5,625 nucleotides of DNA from an uncultured Oscillospiraceae bacterium (GTDB taxonomy: Bacteria; Bacillota; Clostridia; Oscillospirales; Oscillospiraceae), in contig CAKTSA010000062.1 in assembly GCA_934597585.1 (NCBI GenBank), forward strand, positions 1 through 5,625, read 5' to 3'. Numbering within the stretch: the first letter of the stretch is position 1; every line of letters starts with the position of its first letter. A program made the translations under genes and the position numbers. Under the pieces are notes generated by a model that made no database searches, had not been told where the DNA came from, and was given only the letters and a program-made list of their open reading frames with translations. This document shows positions 1 through 5,625 of this stretch, one piece after another.

Positions 1-16
1 AGGTGTCCTGATTTTT

Positions 17-45
17 ATTATAGCAGACTTAAAAACTTTTTGCAA
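17..45 (-). promoter_or_regulatory. Sigma-A-type promoter for a gene beyond the left edge
   Basis: On the minus strand a perfect TATAAT (-10, positions 17-22) is preceded directly by TGC, giving an extended -10 (TGnTATAAT). A TTGCAA -35 hexamer (40-45, 4 of 6 matches to consensus) lies 17 bp upstream. Transcription would start near position 10 and run left out of the window, so it probably serves the next minus-strand gene after trpS. The region is A/T-rich, in contrast to the flanking coding DNA. No convincing intrinsic terminator lies between the trpS stop and this promoter, so trpS transcripts may also read into the left-hand gene. Confidence 0.65.
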
Positions 46-68
46 GAAACATTCCAAACATTTGGTGC

Positions 69-1067
69 TTATTTTGCAGCCACAAAGCCCACCTTGCGCT
101 GCACCTTGCTGAGTGTCTTCTGCGCCAGACGGCGGGCACGCTCGGCGCCATCCTGATAGACGCTCTCCAGATAGGCCTTGTCGTCCATGATGCGCTGACT
201 CTCCTCACGGATGGGGCGCAGCAGCTCCACCACGGCCTCGCCCACGGCGGGCTTGAACACGCCGTAGCCCTGGCCGGCAAACTCCGCCTCGGCCTCGGCA
301 AGCGTCTTGCCGGTGGCGGCGCAGTAGATGGTCAGCAGGTTGGAGATCCCGGCCTTGTTCTCCTTGTCGTACTTGACGGCGGTTTCGCAGTCGGTAACGG
401 CGCGCTTGAACTTCTTCATGATGACCTCCGGCGCGTCCATCAGGTTCACGCAGCCGTCAGGCAGGGATTTGCTCATTTTGGTGGTAGGATCGTCCAGGGA
501 CATGAGCCGTGCGCCGACCTTGGGGATAAAGGCCTCCGGCAGCACGAAGGTGTCGCTGTACACGCTGTTGAAGCGCTGGGCGATGTCGCGGGTCAGTTCC
601 ACATGCTGGCGCTGATCCTCGCCCACCGGCACCAGATCCGCCTGGTACAGCAGAATGTCGGCAGCCATCAGCACGGGATAGGTGAACAGGCCCGCCGTGA
701 TGTTGTCGGCGTGCTGGGCGGCCTTGGCCTTGAACTGGGTCATACGGCTCAGCTCGCCGAACTGGGTATAGCAGCCCAGGATCCAGCCCAGCTCCGCGTG
801 CTGGGGCACGTGACTCTGGATGAACATGATGTTCTTCTGGGGATCCAGGCCACAGGCGATATACTGGGCCAGCTGGTTGACGCTGCGCTTGCGCAGCGTG
901 GCGGGATCCTGCCGCACGGTGATGGCGTGCATGTCCACGATGCAGTACAGGCAATCGTACTCGTCCTGCAGGTCCACCCAATTTTTGATGGCGCCCATGT
1001 AGGAGCCCAGGGTCAGCTCACCGGAGGGCTGGATGCCGCTGAAGATTCTCTTTTTTGTATCAGCCAT
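69..1067 (-). CDS. trpS: Tryptophanyl-tRNA synthetase TrpS
   Basis: TrpS is a cytoplasmic class Ic aminoacyl-tRNA synthetase that activates tryptophan with ATP and charges tRNA-Trp, working as a homodimer. The 332-residue protein matches the usual bacterial length. The Rossmann-fold signature is PSGELTLGSYMGA (residues 14-26), where the HIGH-like element appears as LGSY. The GEDQ segment (149-152) in PVGEDQRQHVELTRDIA is typical of TrpRS, and the second ATP-binding motif is a perfect KMSKS (197-201). The ATG at 1065-1067 is supported by a GAGG ribosome binding site (plus-strand 1074-1077) six bases upstream, and the protein begins at the usual family position. It is transcribed divergently from gltX, apparently as the first gene of its transcript. 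No T-box leader is visible, although trpS genes in Firmicutes often have one. Intact; the identification is secure. Confidence 0.97.
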   Translation of the reverse strand: MADTKKRIFSGIQPSGELTLGSYMGAIKNWVDLQDEYDCLYCIVDMHAITVRQDPATLRKRSVNQLAQYIACGLDPQKNIMFIQSHVPQHAELGWILGCYTQFGELSRMTQFKAKAAQHADNITAGLFTYPVLMAADILLYQADLVPVGEDQRQHVELTRDIAQRFNSVYSDTFVLPEAFIPKVGARLMSLDDPTTKMSKSLPDGCVNLMDAPEVIMKKFKRAVTDCETAVKYDKENKAGISNLLTIYCAATGKTLAEAEAEFAGQGYGVFKPAVGEAVVELLRPIREESQRIMDDKAYLESVYQDGAERARRLAQKTLSKVQRKVGFVAAK

Positions 1068-1084
1068 TTTTTACCTCACATTGC

Positions 1085-1102
1085 TGCGGACGTCCGTCCG
1101 CA
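1085..1102 (-). other. Hairpin in the trpS 5' leader
   Basis: TGCGGAC (1085-1091) and GTCCGCA (1096-1102) form a perfect 7-bp, GC-rich stem with a four-base loop. Inside it lies an 8-bp palindrome, GGACGTCC (1088-1095). If trpS transcription starts near 1112, this element occupies most of the roughly 45-base leader and ends 7 bases before the GAGG ribosome binding site. It could modulate translation or mRNA stability, or be a DNA operator. No U-tract follows, so it is not an intrinsic terminator. The structure is seen in the sequence; its function is unknown. Confidence 0.5.
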
Positions 1103-1118
1103 TTCTTCTTGCGTCCTT

Positions 1119-1147
1119 ATCCTATCACGTTCGGTGCAAAAAATCAA
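1119..1147 (-). promoter_or_regulatory. trpS promoter
   Basis: Read on the minus strand, a TTGATT -35 (plus-strand 1142-1147) and a TAGGAT -10 (1119-1124) are separated by 17 bp. Each hexamer matches the sigma-A consensus at 4 of 6 positions. The start of transcription would fall near 1112, leaving a short leader of about 45 bases before the trpS ATG. The promoter stands back to back with the gltX promoter, with 19 bp between the two -35 hexamers. Confidence 0.5.
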
Positions 1148-1166
1148 TGGAATCCGTCAAACGTCA

Positions 1167-1194
1167 TTGACTTTTCCCCGGAAAACCATATAAT
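1167..1194 (+). promoter_or_regulatory. gltX operon promoter
   Basis: A TTGACT -35 (1167-1172, 5 of 6 matches) and a perfect TATAAT -10 (1189-1194) are 16 bp apart. This is the strongest promoter seen for the rightward genes. Transcription would begin near 1201, giving a leader of about 32 bases before the gltX ATG. That is too short for a T-box or other riboswitch. The spacer contains an imperfect palindrome, TTTTCC-CC-GGAAAA (1172-1185), which could be an operator. Confidence 0.75.
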
Positions 1195-1232
1195 AGATAA
1201 GTAAATTTGTCAAAAAGCCGGAGGAAAAGATT

Positions 1233-2717
1233 ATGGCGATGGATATGAGCTATTTTACCCAGATGGAGGAAAAAATTCCCCATGGAAAGGTGCGTACCCG
1301 TTTCGCACCGTCTCCCACCGGCTATATGCACGTGGGCAACCTGCGCACGGCGCTGTATACCTGGCTGATTGCCCGAAATCAGGGCGGCACCTTCATTCTG
1401 CGGATTGAGGATACCGATCAGGGCCGCCTGGTGGAGGGCGCCACCGACGTCATCTACCGCACCATGGCCGAGTGCGGCCTGAACCACGATGAGGGGCCCG
1501 ATGTGGGCGGCCCCGTGGCTCCCTATATTCAGTCCCAGCGCCGTGACACCTATGGCCATTACGCCCGGCTGCTGGTGGAAAAGGGCGGCGCGTACTACTG
1601 CTTCTGCGAAAAGGCGGAGTCCGAGGAGGATTCCGGCGAGTTTGACCGGGCCGCCGATCCCTGCCGCGACATACCCCTTGACGAGGCCATGAAGCGTGTG
1701 GAGGCGGGCGAGCCCTACGTGATCCGCCAGAAGATCCCCGCCGAGGGCACCACCACCTTCCACGACGCCATTTTCGGCGACATCACCGTGGAGAACAGCA
1801 CCCTGGACGATCAGGTGCTGCTGAAGCGGGACGGCCTGCCCACCTATAACTTCGCCAACGTCATCGACGACCATCTGATGGGCATCACCCATGTGGTGCG
1901 GGGCAGCGAATACCTGTCCTCCGCCCCCAAGTACGATCTGCTGTACCACGCCTTTGGCTGGGAGGTGCCTACCTATGTCCACTGCTCCCCCGTCATGCGG
2001 GACGCCCAGAACAAAATGTCCAAGCGCCACGGCGATCCCAGCTACGAGGATCTGAAGGCCCAGGGTTATCTGACCGAGGCGATTCTGAACTATGTGGCGC
2101 TGCTGGGCTGGTCTCCCAAGGGCGAGTATGCCGAGCAGGAGATCTTCTCTCTGGAGGAACTGACGAAGGTCTTTGACATGACGGGTATCTCCAAGTCCCC
2201 CGCCATCTTCGATATCGCCAAGCTGGATCACTTCAACGCCGTATACCTGCGGGCCATGGAGCCTGCCGCCTTTGCCAAGGTGGCGGAGCCCTACATCCGT
2301 CAGAGCGTCAAGGGCGATTTCGATATCGCCGCCATCGCGGGTCTGCTGCAGGCCCGCTGCGAAAAGCTGACAGAGATCCCCGAAAAGGTGGATTTCTTCG
2401 ACGCCTGCCCGGAATACGGCATCGACTTCTTCACCAACAAGAAATCCAAGACCAATCCCGAGGTCTGCAAGACTATGCTGGAGGCCGCCATTCCCATGCT
2501 GGAGCAGCTGCCCGACTGGACGACGGATGCCATCCACGACAGTCTCATCGCCCTGGCGGAGCAGCTGGGCGTGAAGAACGCCACCCTCATGTGGCCGGTG
2601 CGTATCGCCGCCGCCGGCAAACTGGTGACCCCCGGCGGCGCTGTGGAGATCTGCCAGATTTTGGGCCGGGACGAGACGCTGCGCCGCCTGAAGGCCGGTC
2701 TTGCCAAACTGGGGTAA
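1233..2717 (+). CDS. gltX: Glutamyl-tRNA synthetase GltX
   Basis: GltX is a cytoplasmic class Ib synthetase that activates glutamate and attaches it to tRNA-Glu. In bacteria with GatCAB it may also mischarge tRNA-Gln, but this window cannot show which. The protein has 494 residues, normal for the family. The catalytic start RFAPSPTGYMHVGNLRTA (23-40) carries the HIGH motif as HVGN (33-36), followed by LRIEDTDQGR (56-65). The KMSKR loop is at 261-265, followed by HGDPSYEDL. The helical anticodon-binding domain fills roughly residues 320-494. C123, C125 and C144 resemble a partial zinc-binding insert; a complete site is not certain. The ATG at 1233 is chosen because GGAGG (1220-1224) lies eight bases upstream. 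This gives about 18 residues before the conserved VRTRFAPSPTG, somewhat longer than typical. The later ATG at 1263 has no visible ribosome binding site. First gene of the rightward unit. Confidence 0.97.
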   Translation: MAMDMSYFTQMEEKIPHGKVRTRFAPSPTGYMHVGNLRTALYTWLIARNQGGTFILRIEDTDQGRLVEGATDVIYRTMAECGLNHDEGPDVGGPVAPYIQSQRRDTYGHYARLLVEKGGAYYCFCEKAESEEDSGEFDRAADPCRDIPLDEAMKRVEAGEPYVIRQKIPAEGTTTFHDAIFGDITVENSTLDDQVLLKRDGLPTYNFANVIDDHLMGITHVVRGSEYLSSAPKYDLLYHAFGWEVPTYVHCSPVMRDAQNKMSKRHGDPSYEDLKAQGYLTEAILNYVALLGWSPKGEYAEQEIFSLEELTKVFDMTGISKSPAIFDIAKLDHFNAVYLRAMEPAAFAKVAEPYIRQSVKGDFDIAAIAGLLQARCEKLTEIPEKVDFFDACPEYGIDFFTNKKSKTNPEVCKTMLEAAIPMLEQLPDWTTDAIHDSLIALAEQLGVKNATLMWPVRIAAAGKLVTPGGAVEICQILGRDETLRRLKAGLAKLG

Positions 2718-2720
2718 GCC

Positions 2721-3341
2721 ATGGGCTGGCTGAAGCAACAACACAGCGCTCTGTGGCGCTTCTATCGCGAGGAGTTGGGAGAGACGCTGCTCATCACTGC
2801 GGCGGCATTTGTGATCATCTGTCTGCTGGCCTTTGCCGCCGGGCTCTTCTTTCTAAACCTGCCGGACCTGGTGGTGAGCTATTTCCAGCAGATGCTGGAG
2901 GGCAACGACATTCTGACCGACGAGGGCGGCATCGACCTGCTGGCCCTGTTCGGAAATAACCTGCGGGCCTGCGGCGTCAGTATTCTGTATGGGTTTATCC
3001 CCTTTCTGTACCTGACGGCCCTGGCGCTGGGTACCAATGCCCTGATCCTGGGCGTGTTTGCCGCGTTTTTCATCAACAATGGCACCTCCCTTCTGGTGTA
3101 CTTCGCCGGGATCATCCCCCACGGTATCTTTGAGCTGTCCGCTCTGCTGTTGGCCTTTTCCGGTGGCTTTCTGCTGTGCAGGCGGATCACCCAATACGTC
3201 CGCAAGAATACAAAGGGTGTGATGAAGCCCCTGATGCTGAACCTGCTGCGGGTGTTCATCATGCATATCCTGCCGCTGCTGGCGGTGGCCGCTGTGGTGG
3301 AGGTCTGTGTGACGCCCCGCGTGATGGCGCTTTTTATGTGA
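2721..3341 (+). CDS. spoIIM: SpoIIM-family (DUF95) integral membrane protein
   Basis: The 206-residue polytopic membrane protein resembles stage II sporulation protein M. In Bacillus, SpoIIM works with SpoIID and SpoIIP in the peptidoglycan-remodelling complex that drives forespore engulfment. A basic/aromatic N-terminus precedes transmembrane segments at about 22-45, 80-100, 102-120, 122-152 and 174-195. A polar loop of about 30 residues follows the first segment. Family-like features are NNLRACG (79-85), IIPHGIFE (131-138, with P133, H134, G135 and E138) and a glutamate in the last segment (E194). The length is close to Bacillus SpoIIM (about 214 residues). The ATG follows the gltX TAA by 3 bp and the only ribosome-binding candidate is GGGG overlapping the gltX end (2711-2714), which suggests translational coupling. 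The family assignment is fairly secure. A sporulation role is inference: family members also occur outside sporulation, and co-transcription with gltX implies vegetative expression. Confidence 0.83.
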   Translation: MGWLKQQHSALWRFYREELGETLLITAAAFVIICLLAFAAGLFFLNLPDLVVSYFQQMLEGNDILTDEGGIDLLALFGNNLRACGVSILYGFIPFLYLTALALGTNALILGVFAAFFINNGTSLLVYFAGIIPHGIFELSALLLAFSGGFLLCRRITQYVRKNTKGVMKPLMLNLLRVFIMHILPLLAVAAVVEVCVTPRVMALFM

Positions 3342-3347
3342 TATCAT

Positions 3348-3361
3348 CCGCCACAAGGCGG
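3348..3361 (+). other. Small hairpin just before the glnN ribosome binding site
   Basis: CCGCC (3348-3352) and GGCGG (3357-3361) form a 5-bp GC stem with an ACAA loop in the 38-bp gap between spoIIM and glnN. It ends two bases before the AAAGGAG ribosome binding site (3364-3370). There is no U-tract, so it is not a terminator. It could protect a processed mRNA end or influence glnN translation. The stem is short and may be incidental. Confidence 0.3.
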
Positions 3362-3379
3362 TGAAAGGAGAATCATACA

Positions 3380-5482
3380 ATGAACGAGAATGTGACACGG
3401 ATCCCCGACATCTTCGGCAGCATGGTGTTTACCGAGGAGAAGATGCGACAGCGTCTCAGCGCTGACGTCTATCAGGCTTGGCAGCAATGCCAGGTGCAGG
3501 GGAAGTCGCTGGATCGTTCCATTGCCGACGAGATCGCCTGCGCCATGAAGGACTGGGCCACGGAGCTGGGCGCTACCCACTTCACCCACTGGTTCCAGCC
3601 CATGACCGGCTTTACCGCCGAGAAGCACGACAGTTTTATCACCCCCACCGGAGACGGCCGCATCCTGATGGAACTGTCCGGCAAGGAGCTGAGCCGCGGC
3701 GAGGCGGACGCCTCCAGCTTCCCCTCCGGTGGTCTGCGGGCCACCTTCGAAGCCCGGGGCTATACCGCGTGGGATCCCACGTCCTACGCCTTTGTGAAGG
3801 ATAAGACCCTGTGTATCCCCACCATTTTCTGCTCCTATTCCGGCAACACGCTGGACAAGAAAACGCCGCTGCTGCGATCCATGCACGCGCTGGATCAGCA
3901 GTGCATCCGCATTCTGCGGCTGTTCGGCAACACCGAGGCCCAGCACGTCATCCCCCAGGTAGGCGCAGAGCAGGAGTACTTCCTCATCGACAAGGAGGAC
4001 TATCGCCGCCGCGAGGATCTGCGGCTGTGCGGTCGCACCTTGTTCGGTGCCAAGCCCCCCAAGGGACAGGAGCTGGACGACCACTACTACGGCGCCATCA
4101 AGCCCCGCGTGGCGGCCTTTATGCACGAGCTGGACGTGGAGCTGTGGAAGCTGGGCGTGTTTTCCAAGACGGAGCACAACGAGGTAGCCCCCGCCCAGCA
4201 TGAGAACGCCCCTGTGTATTGCAACGCCAACATCGCCTGCGACCACAATCAGCTGACCATGGAAATGCTGAAAACGGTGGCCGAGCGCCATGGTCTGGTG
4301 TGCCTGCTGCACGAGAAGCCCTTCGCCGGCGTCAACGGCAGCGGCAAGCACGACAACTGGTCTTTGCAGACCGATACCGGAGAAAACCTCCTGAAGCCCG
4401 GCAAGACCCCCAGCCAGAACGCCCAGTTCCTGCTGTTTCTGGCGGCCTTTATCAAGGGTGTGGACGAGTATCAGGACATGCTGCGCTGCTGCGTGGCCTA
4501 TCCCGGCAACGACCGCCGTCTGGGCGGCAACGAGGCCCCTCCCGCCATCGTGTCCGTGTTCCTGGGCGACGAGCTGACCGCCATTCTGGACTCCATCATT
4601 CAGGGTACGGAGTATGTGGACGTCACCAAGCGCCGTCTTGAGATCGGCGTGGACACCCTGCCGGAGATCCCCCAGGATACCACCGACCGGAACCGCACCT
4701 CTCCCCTGGCCTTTACCGGCAATAAGTTCGAGTTCCGCATGTTGGGCTCCAGCCAGTCCATCGCCAGCCCCAGCGCCGTGATGAACACCATCATGACCGA
4801 GGAGTTGGAGCAGTTCGCCGACATGCTGGAACAGGCTGAAGATTTCCAGTCCGCCCTGCAGACCCTGCTGCACGACACCTTTGCCGCCCATCAGCGGATC
4901 ATCTTCAACGGCAACGGCTACAGCGACGAGTGGGTGGCCGAGGCCAAGCGCCGCGGCCTTTGCAACATGGGCAACACCGTGGACGCCCTGCCCGCCTACA
5001 TCGCCGAGAAGAACGTGGCCATGTTCAGCCGCCACGGTGTACTGACCCGTGACGAGCTTGAGGCCCGCTACAACATCCACTTAGAGAACTACTGCAAGGT
5101 CATGACCATCGAGGGCAATACCTTGCTGGATATGGCCCGCCGCCAGATCATGCCCGCCGTCAGCAAGTACTCCGACGAACTGGCCACCACCCTGTTCCAC
5201 AAGCAGAACTGCGGCATCCCCGTCTCTGTGAAGATGGAGGAGGCCACGCTGCGGAAGGTGGCCGGCCTCTCCGGCAAGCTGTACGACGCCTGCGAGGCGC
5301 TGGAGCGCGCCATCGCCAAGGCCCCCGCCATGGACGGCGGCATCAAGGCCGCCTGCTACTATCGCGACGAGGTGGACGCCCGCCGCCAGAAAGCCAGCGC
5401 CCTCATCAATCAGCTGGAAACCATCACCGGCGTCCAGCACTGGCCCCTGCCCACCTACGCGGATATCCTGTTCTCGGTGTGA
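3380..5482 (+). CDS. glnN: Type III glutamine synthetase (GSIII)
   Basis: This cytoplasmic enzyme forms glutamine from glutamate, ammonia and ATP, the entry step of nitrogen assimilation. Its 700 residues match GSIII, not the ~450-residue GSI. The GSIII-specific N-terminal domain covers roughly residues 1-180 and includes THFTHWFQPMTG (66-77). The catalytic domain shows GAEQEYF (195-201, metal-binding glutamates), HNEVAPAQHE (266-275), NGSGKHDNWS (319-328, equivalent to NGSGxH of GSI), RRLGGNEAPPA (379-389) and NRTSPLAFTGNKFEFR (438-453). The C-terminal helical domain of GSIII fills about 470-700. The ATG at 3380 has a strong AAAGGAG (3364-3370) nine bases upstream, and the N-terminus fits the family. 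It lies 38 bp after spoIIM with no clear promoter in the gap, so co-transcription from the gltX promoter is likely. I see no GlnR-type operator (TGTNAN7TNACA) upstream. Intact, and followed directly by a strong terminator. GSIII enzymes are commonly named GlnN. Confidence 0.96.
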   Translation: MNENVTRIPDIFGSMVFTEEKMRQRLSADVYQAWQQCQVQGKSLDRSIADEIACAMKDWATELGATHFTHWFQPMTGFTAEKHDSFITPTGDGRILMELSGKELSRGEADASSFPSGGLRATFEARGYTAWDPTSYAFVKDKTLCIPTIFCSYSGNTLDKKTPLLRSMHALDQQCIRILRLFGNTEAQHVIPQVGAEQEYFLIDKEDYRRREDLRLCGRTLFGAKPPKGQELDDHYYGAIKPRVAAFMHELDVELWKLGVFSKTEHNEVAPAQHENAPVYCNANIACDHNQLTMEMLKTVAERHGLVCLLHEKPFAGVNGSGKHDNWSLQTDTGENLLKPGKTPSQNAQFLLFLAAFIKGVDEYQDMLRCCVAYPGNDRRLGGNEAPPAIVSVFLGDELTAILDSIIQGTEYVDVTKRRLEIGVDTLPEIPQDTTDRNRTSPLAFTGNKFEFRMLGSSQSIASPSAVMNTIMTEELEQFADMLEQAEDFQSALQTLLHDTFAAHQRIIFNGNGYSDEWVAEAKRRGLCNMGNTVDALPAYIAEKNVAMFSRHGVLTRDELEARYNIHLENYCKVMTIEGNTLLDMARRQIMPAVSKYSDELATTLFHKQNCGIPVSVKMEEATLRKVAGLSGKLYDACEALERAIAKAPAMDGGIKAACYYRDEVDARRQKASALINQLETITGVQHWPLPTYADILFSV

Positions 5483-5490
5483 TATTGCGA

Positions 5491-5531
5491 GAGAAAAACC
5501 CCCGCAACTACAAGTTGCGGGGGTTTTTCTC
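5491..5531 (+). terminator. Strong intrinsic terminator after glnN, potentially bidirectional
   Basis: A perfect 19-bp inverted repeat (5491-5509 with 5513-5531) encloses a three-base ACA loop and begins eight bases after the glnN stop. The core is CCCCCGCAACT paired with AGTTGCGGGGG, flanked by AAAAA on the left and TTTTT on the right. Rightward transcripts therefore get a GC stem followed by a U-tract (5524-5528). The A-tract (5494-5498) provides the same for leftward transcripts. It marks the end of the gltX-spoIIM-glnN unit and could also end a convergent transcript from the right. Confidence 0.95.
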
Positions 5532-5590
5532 AGCCTGTCAAAGAACGGCAGTTCTCGTTATGCGAGAGCTGGCGTTTTAGTCGTATCAAA
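5531..5590. repeat. Candidate dispersed intergenic repeat with overlapping hairpins
   Basis: No supportable gene lies here. Two inverted repeats overlap: AGAAC-GGCA-GTTCT (5542-5555), and GTTCTCG-TTATG-CGAGAGC (5551-5569), a 7-bp stem with one G-T pair. They share 5551-5555 and cannot form together in one RNA. Read on the minus strand in one frame, 5561-5590 spells FDTTKTPALA, then a TAA, then RELPFFDRL (5531-5557). From memory, strings like KTPALA and ELLFFDRL recur in many short, doubtful hypothetical proteins annotated in Oscillospiraceae genomes. That would fit a multi-copy noncoding element mis-annotated as genes. The structure is directly visible; the repeat status is recollection plus inference, and the element may extend past 5590 or beyond the window. 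Confidence 0.4.
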
Positions 5591-5625
5591 GAAGAAATAG
5601 GGCAGAAAAACAAAGAAATCAGAGT

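Noticed and set aside
24..48. Possible terminator for trpS (A/T-rich inverted repeat around AAAAACTTTTT)
   Set aside because: The stem is almost entirely A-T with mismatches and no GC core, so it would be a very weak terminator.
603..1193. Plus-strand open frame opposite trpS
   Set aside because: It is antisense to an unambiguous trpS gene and runs into the divergent promoter region; no credible start signal or protein family is visible.
1068..1232. T-box riboswitch in front of trpS or gltX
   Set aside because: There is no GGTGG-type T-box sequence, no antiterminator/terminator pair and too little leader in either direction (about 45 and 32 bases).
1164..2744. Long minus-strand open frame (526 codons) opposite gltX
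   Set aside because: It has the same compositional artefact: it mirrors gltX codon by codon, spans the gltX promoter and shows no recognisable domain.
2853..3398. Minus-strand open frame opposite spoIIM
   Set aside because: It covers the hydrophobic SpoIIM-family gene in antisense and reads as a low-complexity His/Gln-rich shadow.
3344..5080. Long minus-strand open frame (578 codons) opposite glnN
   Set aside because: The plus strand clearly encodes GSIII with all catalytic motifs. The antisense translation is rich in Gly, Val, His and Gln with no family features, as expected from the G/C-ending codon bias of glnN, and no ribosome binding site or promoter supports it.
5573..5625. GTTTTAG string suggesting the edge of a CRISPR repeat
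   Set aside because: Only one short match is present, there is no repeat-spacer periodicity and no cas gene is in view.
5530..5625. Minus-strand open frame of about 30 codons entering from the right edge and ending at 5530-5532
   Set aside because: It is short, has no recognisable family and overlaps the palindromic repeat-like region. Its stop lies against the terminator, so a C-terminal fragment of a convergent gene cannot be fully excluded, but nothing supports it.

Overview
The window looks like ordinary chromosomal core sequence from a GC-rich member of the Firmicutes/Clostridia, most plausibly the Oscillospiraceae (Oscillibacter/Flavonifractor-like). The reasons are strongly G/C-ending codons in all genes, A/T-rich sigma-A promoters and AGGAGG-type ribosome binding sites, a SpoIIM-family membrane protein that points to a spore-forming lineage, and a type III glutamine synthetase of the kind common in gut Clostridia. 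The taxon is inferred from these features, not from a search.

Layout: positions 1-68 hold the spacer after trpS and a good minus-strand promoter (17-45) aimed at a gene beyond the left edge. trpS (tryptophanyl-tRNA synthetase) occupies 69-1067 on the minus strand. A 165-bp intergenic region (1068-1232) carries two back-to-back promoters, one for trpS and one for the rightward genes, plus a hairpin in the trpS leader. There is no T-box riboswitch. Rightward come gltX (glutamyl-tRNA synthetase, 1233-2717), a spoIIM-like gene (2721-3341) only 3 bp downstream and in the same frame, and a type III glutamine synthetase gene (glnN, 3380-5482) 38 bp later. A very strong intrinsic terminator (5491-5531) closes the unit. 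The last ~95 bp hold no convincing gene. They contain overlapping inverted repeats that look like a dispersed intergenic repeat.

Functionally, the rightward unit combines two enzymes that consume glutamate (charging of tRNA-Glu and ammonia assimilation into glutamine) with a polytopic membrane protein of the SpoIIM family. All four genes look intact, with catalytic motifs in place. I found no convincing new biological system. The points most worth a second look are the candidate repeat at the right end, the in-frame single-stop junction between gltX and spoIIM, and the compact divergent promoter region.
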